From Rhodosporidiobolus odoratus (Eukaryota > Basidiomycota > Microbotryomycetes > Sporidiobolales > Sporidiobolaceae): a stretch of DNA of 64,000 nt. Position 1 is the stretch's first letter. Each line of letters begins with the position of its first letter. The stretch covers positions 1,240,001 to 1,304,000 of the forward strand of contig JAOANU010000004.1 in NCBI GenBank assembly GCA_034387635.1, written 5' to 3'. A model generated the notes under the pieces. The model ran no database searches and was not told the origin of the DNA. It worked only from the letters and a program-made list of their open reading frames with translations. The translations under genes and the position numbers were made by a program. This document shows positions 58,353 to 64,000 of this stretch, one piece after another.

Positions 58353-61300
58353 CTACTTTGCCCAAGCATTGACTATGTCGCGCATCTCCTTGTCGAGACG
58401 ATTGGCGAGCTACGAGGGGCATGGCAAGTGGATGTCAGACAGTGTTCCCCATTGAAAGAAGGGGAAGACACGGAAAGCAGGAACGTACAGAGGAAATGAC
58501 ATTTTGATCGTCCAACCGCTCCGCCAGCCTTTTAGCCTCCTTGATCTTCTTCCTCGCGACCACCTTTTGCGCTGCCTTGTAATCGTCTCGACTCATGCCG
58601 GCTGTCCGCACGGCTTTGGGGAACTGGTTGCGATCTTTGGCGATTTTGTCCGTCACGAGTTGCTTGGTATGCAGCTGCCAGTGGTGGAGCGTATGGAGTG
58701 CTTCAGCCCGCTCTCCACAGGCTTTTCCGACTAGACACGACGCGAAGAAGGTCGGTAAGTCCAGCTGAGGAAGACGAAGAACCAGGTCAGACCCACGGTT
58801 GAATTCGAAAGTCTTGATCTTGGAAAATTTCGGCTCATCGCCAGAGTCATAGTCTTCCGAAGCCGACGACTCGTCATCGGACCAAGTGGTGTCGCGGAAG
58901 GTCTTGCGGTCGTACTTGCGACCCTGCAAGACCAGGCCGCATCAGCACGAGAGCTTCGAAAGCACGGGAGAGAAGCAGGCGAAAACGGACCGTTAGGCGG
59001 GCGAGGTAGATTGAGTAGCGCTTTTTGCCCATGGTGCAAGCGTCTGAAGAATCGGACGCAACAAGTGGATCAGGCCAGTCGTGCAAAGATGCAAGGACGG
59101 AGAGAAGCGCACCGCAGGGATCTCCGCGTGAGGCGGCGGTCAAGGGGTCGAGGTCCATGTCCGGCCTAGTCATGATGGCATGAGTGAACTCTTGCTGCAC
59201 CGCAAGAAGGCATCGGTCGTCAGCTACAACTGAGAGAGAGTCAGGGACGCGACATGCGAGAGAGCCGCTTCACCTTCCACGCGCTCGACGTTACGAGATT
59301 CTGCGTCAAGCCTTGTAAATGCTGAGTCACACGCTCCCGGGCTTCCTTGAACTCGGGGTCTTGCGCCCAGTCGACTTCGGGACAGACTGTGTGGTGGATG
59401 AGGTAGACGAGGTAGGTCTATGCGAGAAGCAGAAGAGAGAGGCATTTAGCGAGGCGTGACGGAGGCAAGAATGTAGAGGAGTCCGGGTCGAATCGAGACT
59501 GAATAGCGGCAGAGACGACGAGAGAAAACGCACCTTGAGGTAGAACTTCAGGCCTTGGCTCTTCGCCCTAACCCCTTCCCTGTACTTCTCCACTTCAGCC
59601 TTGGCTTCCTCATCCTCCTCCGACACAATAAACTCCTCAATATCCGTCGTGTCACTATCGCTCCCCGATGACACCTCCGAATCTTCGTCGCTATCTTCCG
59701 AAGAGGAGGAGGAAGAGGGAGCACCGAGGTAGCTATGTTGCCGCGCGGGACGTTTGGGAGAGCCGTTCGGGCGGAGGGAATGAGAGCGGGACCGAGGGGC
59801 AGGAGTGGCGGAGTCTTCGTCTTCCGAGTCGAGGACGATGCGTTTGTTCCGAGCTGTGGCGGCAGCTCGCTCTGTGCACGACAAAGGGTGAGTATGGGTA
59901 TCATTGATTGCGAGATAGGTAACTCACGCGCCCGCGCAGCCTTCAACTCTCTGAACCTAGCCCCCGGATCCTTTGTCTTCCTCAACTTCTCCTCAAATAC
60001 AGTCTGCTCATCCAGGATCTCCAGGTCGTCGGGCTCCTCGTCCCTGGCCCTCGACCGCTTGGTCTTCTTCTCGACGACCTTGGTCTTCCCCTTTTTCTTC
60101 AGTGGTACCGCCTTCACCTTCGCCTTGGACGAGGAAGGCTGAACGTTATCCTCCGAGCTGGCGTCCTCCTCATTCTCCGAAGCGAAAATGTCAAAGTCTG
60201 GAGCCGTGACATCCATCTGCTTCTTCTTCTTCTTCGTCTTTTTCTTGTCCATATCCTCCTTCGCGCCCGAAGCCTTCGCTCTCTTTTCCCGGGACCCTCC
60301 ACTCTTCCTTCCTTCATCCTCCGACTCGGCCACTCTCTTGTTCTTTCCCTTTTTCCTCCCAACCTCTTCTCCTTCCTCGCTATCCTCCCCATTCCTCACC
60401 CTCTTTCTCAACTCCTCCCTCCCCTTCTTCCCCTTCCCCTTCGGATTCCCGGCCCGTCCACCCTCTCTTCTTTCCTCCCCTTCCTCAACATCCGTATCAT
60501 AAACCAACCCCTCCTCATCCCCCACCACAAACTCCTCATCTCCACTCCTCTCGTCCTCATCCGCACTTCGTCGATCTCGAACTCCCTGAGAGAGGGTCGA
60601 GAGTTTGACGCGTTTGCCGCGAATTTTCCTCCTCGTGCTTTGGGTAGGCTTCTTCGTCTTCTTTTTCTGGAGGGAGGAGGGGACAGGGAGAGGGTCCGGA
60701 TCGGAGGACGAGCCTGAAGGAGAAGAGGAAGAAGAGGAGGGACTAGCGGCTCGGGCACGTTTCTTCCCTTGAGAGTTGGCCTTCTTGCCATAAAACGCCG
60801 TCACTTCCTTCTCTTTACCCTTGCCTTTCCCCTGCCCTTTACTCCTCGCCGCTGTTCCTGAATCTACATCATCGTCGGAAGAACCAAGAACGATTGCCTT
60901 CTCCTCTTCCGTCGTTTCCCCCGTCCTAGCAAACAACTTGTCGCCACTCTTCTTCCTCTGGGCAGCGTTTATTGCAGCTTTTCGAGCGAGAGCTCGGCGG
61001 GCGGCTTCTTGAGGGCTTATTTCGATGATGACACCTTCAAAGACGGAGCGGGCGCGGGGAGGGCGAGAGTGAGCGGGAACAGGCTTGGGTATGCGTTTGG
61101 CGGAGGGGTTGAAAGCGGGGATGGAAGTCGAGGTTGACGCTGTCGGGAGGGGGTGCGAGGCGGAAGCGCGAGGGACGGGTTGGGAGACAGAAGCAGCTAT
61201 AGGAGCTGATGTGGACGGTTTCTGCGAGGAAGACGGATCGGCTACGAGCTGAGAGGGCAAGGGAAGATGGAGAGAAAAAAGGGGAAAAGGAACGGACAGA

Positions 61301-61804
61301 AGACGCTGCGACGATCTGCACCTCATCCTCGGTATCGCTGTCCAGCAGCACCTCTTTTCGTTTACCCTTCTGCTTCGTACGGCTAGGCTTTTGCCGTTCG
61401 TCGAGGAAGCGGCCCTCGTCCGCTGCATCGTTGTCGAACGGGAGTCGTCGTTGTTTCGACTTCTCCGTGCGAGGTTGTGGTTCCGGTTCCAGTTCGCTAG
61501 CCTCTGATCCGAGATCGCTCGCCTCCTCCGCTTCATCGTCAAGCAGCATGGGCTCGGGGTCGCTGAGTTGAGGCTCACTGTCCTCCTCATCCGTCTCGAT
61601 ATCTTCTCCTACGCTTCTGGCGCCATCTTGGTTGGCGGATGTCTCAAGGGTGTCCGGGGGCCGGCTGCGTGGGACTTGCCGGCGCTGGAGCGGGTTCAGA
61701 GGTGGTGAAGGCGAGGCGGAACTTGTTGGTGGACTTTCGTTAGAGACGACGAGGTTGCCTGTGTTGCCAAAGGCGAGGGTGGCTTGCCTCGCTGGGCTTA
61801 GCAT
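58353..61804 (-). CDS. Large charged nuclear-type protein with a DUF4211-like C-terminal domain
   Basis: Eight exons (61804-61298, 61248-59928, 59871-59534, 59417-59274, 59194-59113, 59043-58991, 58923-58489, 58409-58353) give 978 aa. The first 600 residues are disordered with Asp/Glu/Ser clusters and long Lys runs (KKKTKKKKKQ). The C-terminal part has the order of fungal DUF4211: DIEEFIVSEEDEE, LKTYLVYLIHHTVCPEVDW, LVTSSAWKQEF, a PCDAC cysteine pair before KKRYSIYLARLTGRKYDRKT, and FFASCLVGKACGERAEALHTLHHW, a second Cys/His group. These Cys residues could bind zinc. DUF4211 proteins are nuclear and of unknown function. The intron before QEF uses the acceptor at 59,196-59,195; other acceptors give stops. 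Start chosen at MLSPARQATLAFG. Confidence 0.75.
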
Positions 61805-62191
61805 AGTGTCTGTTTGAGCAATCTGTAGCAGTGAGCGGGGTATCCAAGGCACTGAGAGATGGCATCCGCTCCCTCTCTCGAGAGCTCTTTTGCCATCCAA
61901 GTACTAGAGTTGCTCTCTCTCCGGAAACCACGTCGGCTTATTGCTGCCAGCCAAGAGCATCCGAGCTAGGTCAACAACATGTCCAGCTCTCCAGTACAAA
62001 GTCTCAGGGAGACAGCTTCCTCCCACCGTGCGTTGACGTCTTCCTCGACCTCCTCCCCACCTTCAAGTTCCCGATCATCCCACTGACGCTGTTTCCCTCT
62101 TCAACTCCTATCGCTATATATAGAACGGGATCACTCTGAGGCTCATAACGTAGGTCCATGCTAACCTTACCCGGTTCGTGATCTCTAGGCC
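61805..62191. promoter_or_regulatory. Divergent promoter with TATA-like element (62115-62122)
   Basis: The 387 nt separate the DUF4211-like gene (-) from the aminotransferase gene (+). A TATATATA at 62,115-62,122 lies 70 nt before the + ATG and is the best TATA-like candidate for that gene. No other element is recognised. Confidence 0.45.
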
Positions 62192-64000
62192 ATGCTGAAG
62201 ACCCTTGCCTCCTTCGTCGACGACGCCTCGCAGCTTTACCGCTCCGGTAAGTCGACCTTTGACCCTCCTCTCATCGCCCTCGTCAAGTTTCGTGTACGAT
62301 TCCGTGTCACATAGCCATGGTTCACAGCTCGACGCGCTTACCGTCCTTCGCCATCTTTCTCTTTTCCTGTCTGCCGTGTTTCCTTCCTCCGTCCGCAGTC
62401 CCCGGTCACCAGCACAAGAGCGACCAGAAACATGCTCACAAGGTAGCGGGGATCGACGCACCGGGAGAGACGGGCGTCATGTATGTCTCATCGAGAGCGT
62501 CTGCGAACGGATGGACCGCCGGGAATGAAGAGGTGCGCCGGCCGCTTCTTCCTGGGCTCTTCTTCTCGGGTCGCTGAAATACCGCTGACGCTGATACGGG
62601 AACCTGCGCAGTGGGCGAACTTCGTACGCGTCAAGGTCTTCTCGCTTCGGAGCACCGCAGATCGAACTGAGTTTTCCTTCTCGTTTCCTTCTTCCTTCGG
62701 TCCTGCGCCACGAATCAGGGTCAAGGCGCGCCTGAAGGTATGCTATTCTGCTTTGAGCTAGTCTCTCGTACAGAGTCCCTGGGGTTCCTCCCCTTTCCTG
62801 CTATTGACTCCCAACTCGGACCCTTCTTTCGCAGTCGGCCACCTTCCCGGCTCCTCCCCCCGCCCCGACATCCTCAATATTGCCGAGCTCTCCGCTTCTA
62901 TCGGTTCAGACGTCAATGAATACGCCCCTACGACCGGCGTCAAAGAATTGAGACAAGCAGTTGCCGATCTCTACAACGAGACTTATCGAAAGGGCAAGGA
63001 GAGTCAATTGTGCGTTGACAACATCGTCAAGCTTGGCCCTTTACGAAACGTCCGCACAAGCGTGAGGGTGGGCTGACTGTTCACCCGTTCTTGCTCATGC
63101 AGTACTCACGAGAACGTCTGCATCGTTCCCGGCGGGTAAGCCTGGCTATTCGCCCTCTTATCCAGCTTCGATTGCTGACACTTGCCTTACATTTACTGTT
63201 AAGTCGCGCTGGTCTGACCCGCGTTGCGTCCGTCCTCTCTGACGTCTATGTCTCTTACACCCTCCCCGAGTATACCGCGTGCGTCTTCGCCCCTTCTGCT
63301 TCTGGTGCGAATGGCAGTTGACGCCTTCTCATGCACGGTGCAGCTACGACCAGCTCCTGTCATCCTTCAAGCGCCTCGTGCCTATTCCCACTACGCTGCA
63401 TGAGGAAGATGCGTATCATCTCAATGTGGACAAGCTTGAGGGAATGATCAAGGAGATGGGGTTGACAGCTTTGATGGTACGTCGGCCATACCTCGCCGCT
63501 GTCTATAGCCTATGTCAAAGCTGACTGTGAATGGCTCTCTCGCGACGATCTCTGCACAGCTTTCCAACCCGCACAACCCGGTAAGTCGCCTTACGCTTGC
63601 CTTTTTCATGTGTCCTACGAAACTGATTGTCACCTGCATGTCATACAGACCGGCCAAGTCATCTATGGCGAAGATCTGGCCAAACTCGTCGAGCTAGGGA
63701 GGAAAGGGACGACCATGATCCTGGACGAGGTGCGAGTCACTTTTGTTCCTCTAGCCTGCAGCGACTAACTAGCCGGCGCTACTCCAGTTTTACGAACAAT
63801 ACATCTACGACCTTGGCGAGGGCGCTCAAGTGTCAGCTGCAGAATACATCAAAGACGTAGATGAAGACAACGTGCGGTTATTACAAGTTTTCCTTCCGTC
63901 GGGCTCGTCTGAACCGTATGAGCGCTGCAGGTCGTCCTTATCAACGGCTTGACGAAGTGCTGGCGTCTCCCTGGGTGGAGGGTCGCCTGGGTCGTCGGTC
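62192..64000 (+). CDS. Class I/II PLP-dependent aminotransferase, 5' part
   Basis: Twelve exons are visible (62192-62246, 62399-62532, 62612-62623, 62719-62737, 62835-63009, 63103-63135, 63204-63278, 63344-63476, 63560-63580, 63649-63729, 63788-63871, 63931 onward); the gene runs off the window. After about 65 N-terminal residues the fold type I pattern starts: GQGAPE, YAPTTGVKELRQAVADLY, THENVCIVPGGRAGLTR, LSNPHNPTGQ with the PLP-pocket Asn, ILDEFYEQYIYD with Asp and Tyr, and LINGLTKCWRLPGWR with the Schiff-base Lys. Substrate cannot be told from the visible part; the group includes aromatic, alanine and kynurenine aminotransferases. Exons of 12 and 19 nt are needed to make the WANFGQGAPE stretch. 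Confidence 0.88.

Noticed and set aside
59195..59273. A frameshift in the DUF4211-like gene after SSAWK
   Set aside because: The acceptor at 59,196-59,195 joins SSAWK to QEFTHAIM in phase; earlier acceptors give stops.

Overview
The window looks like nuclear DNA of a GC-rich, intron-dense basidiomycete, most likely a red yeast of the Pucciniomycotina (Rhodotorula/Sporidiobolales or relatives). The basis is short introns (about 50-100 nt) with GTGCGT, GTACGT or GTAAGT donors, CTGAC-type branch sites and CAG/TAG acceptors, often more than five per gene; long pyrimidine-rich leaders; and fungal-only pathway genes (LYS12 homoisocitrate dehydrogenase, MET10 sulfite reductase, Fpk1/Nrc-2 kinase). 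The species assignment is inference. Exon structures were built by hand from splice motifs and reading-frame phase; for most genes the exon lengths sum to a whole number of codons.

Left part (1-31,380): 5' end of ribosomal protein eL42 (-) with a G30 homopolymer beside it; an unrecognised protein; an ABC1/Mcp2-like mitochondrial kinase; a small unknown protein; a mitochondrial-type rhomboid protease (-); the copper chaperone ATX1 (-); an unknown Ser-rich protein; a secreted GPI-anchored cupredoxin-like protein; MET10 (-) divergent from an Fpk1-type kinase; a divergent eIF4E; a tandem pair of unknown paralogues; a frameshifted BTB gene; and a predicted pseudokinase.

Middle part (31,626-54,344): a two-gene module (an uncharacterised protein followed by an alpha/beta hydrolase) occurs twice in opposite orientation, 31,626-34,843 (-) and 51,128-54,344 (+). 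The two copies differ clearly at both ends but are almost identical over a central 2.4 kb, the pattern left by recent gene conversion. Between them lie a disordered nuclear-type protein, a CYP53-like P450 (-), the OTU deubiquitinase OTU2, a NAPE-PLD/Fmp30 enzyme with a very large insertion, and an HKD phospholipase D. In the right copy a 1-nt deletion alters the C-terminus of the hydrolase.

Right part (54,345-64,000): an unknown 219-aa protein, LYS12 (-), a large nuclear protein resembling the DUF4211 family (-), and the 5' part of a class I/II aminotransferase that runs off the window.

Most genes are ordinary housekeeping genes. The accessory-looking parts are the inverted module pair, the tandem paralogues with decaying splice sites, the frameshifted BTB gene and the pseudokinase. 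No transposon, CRISPR array, tRNA or rRNA was recognised.
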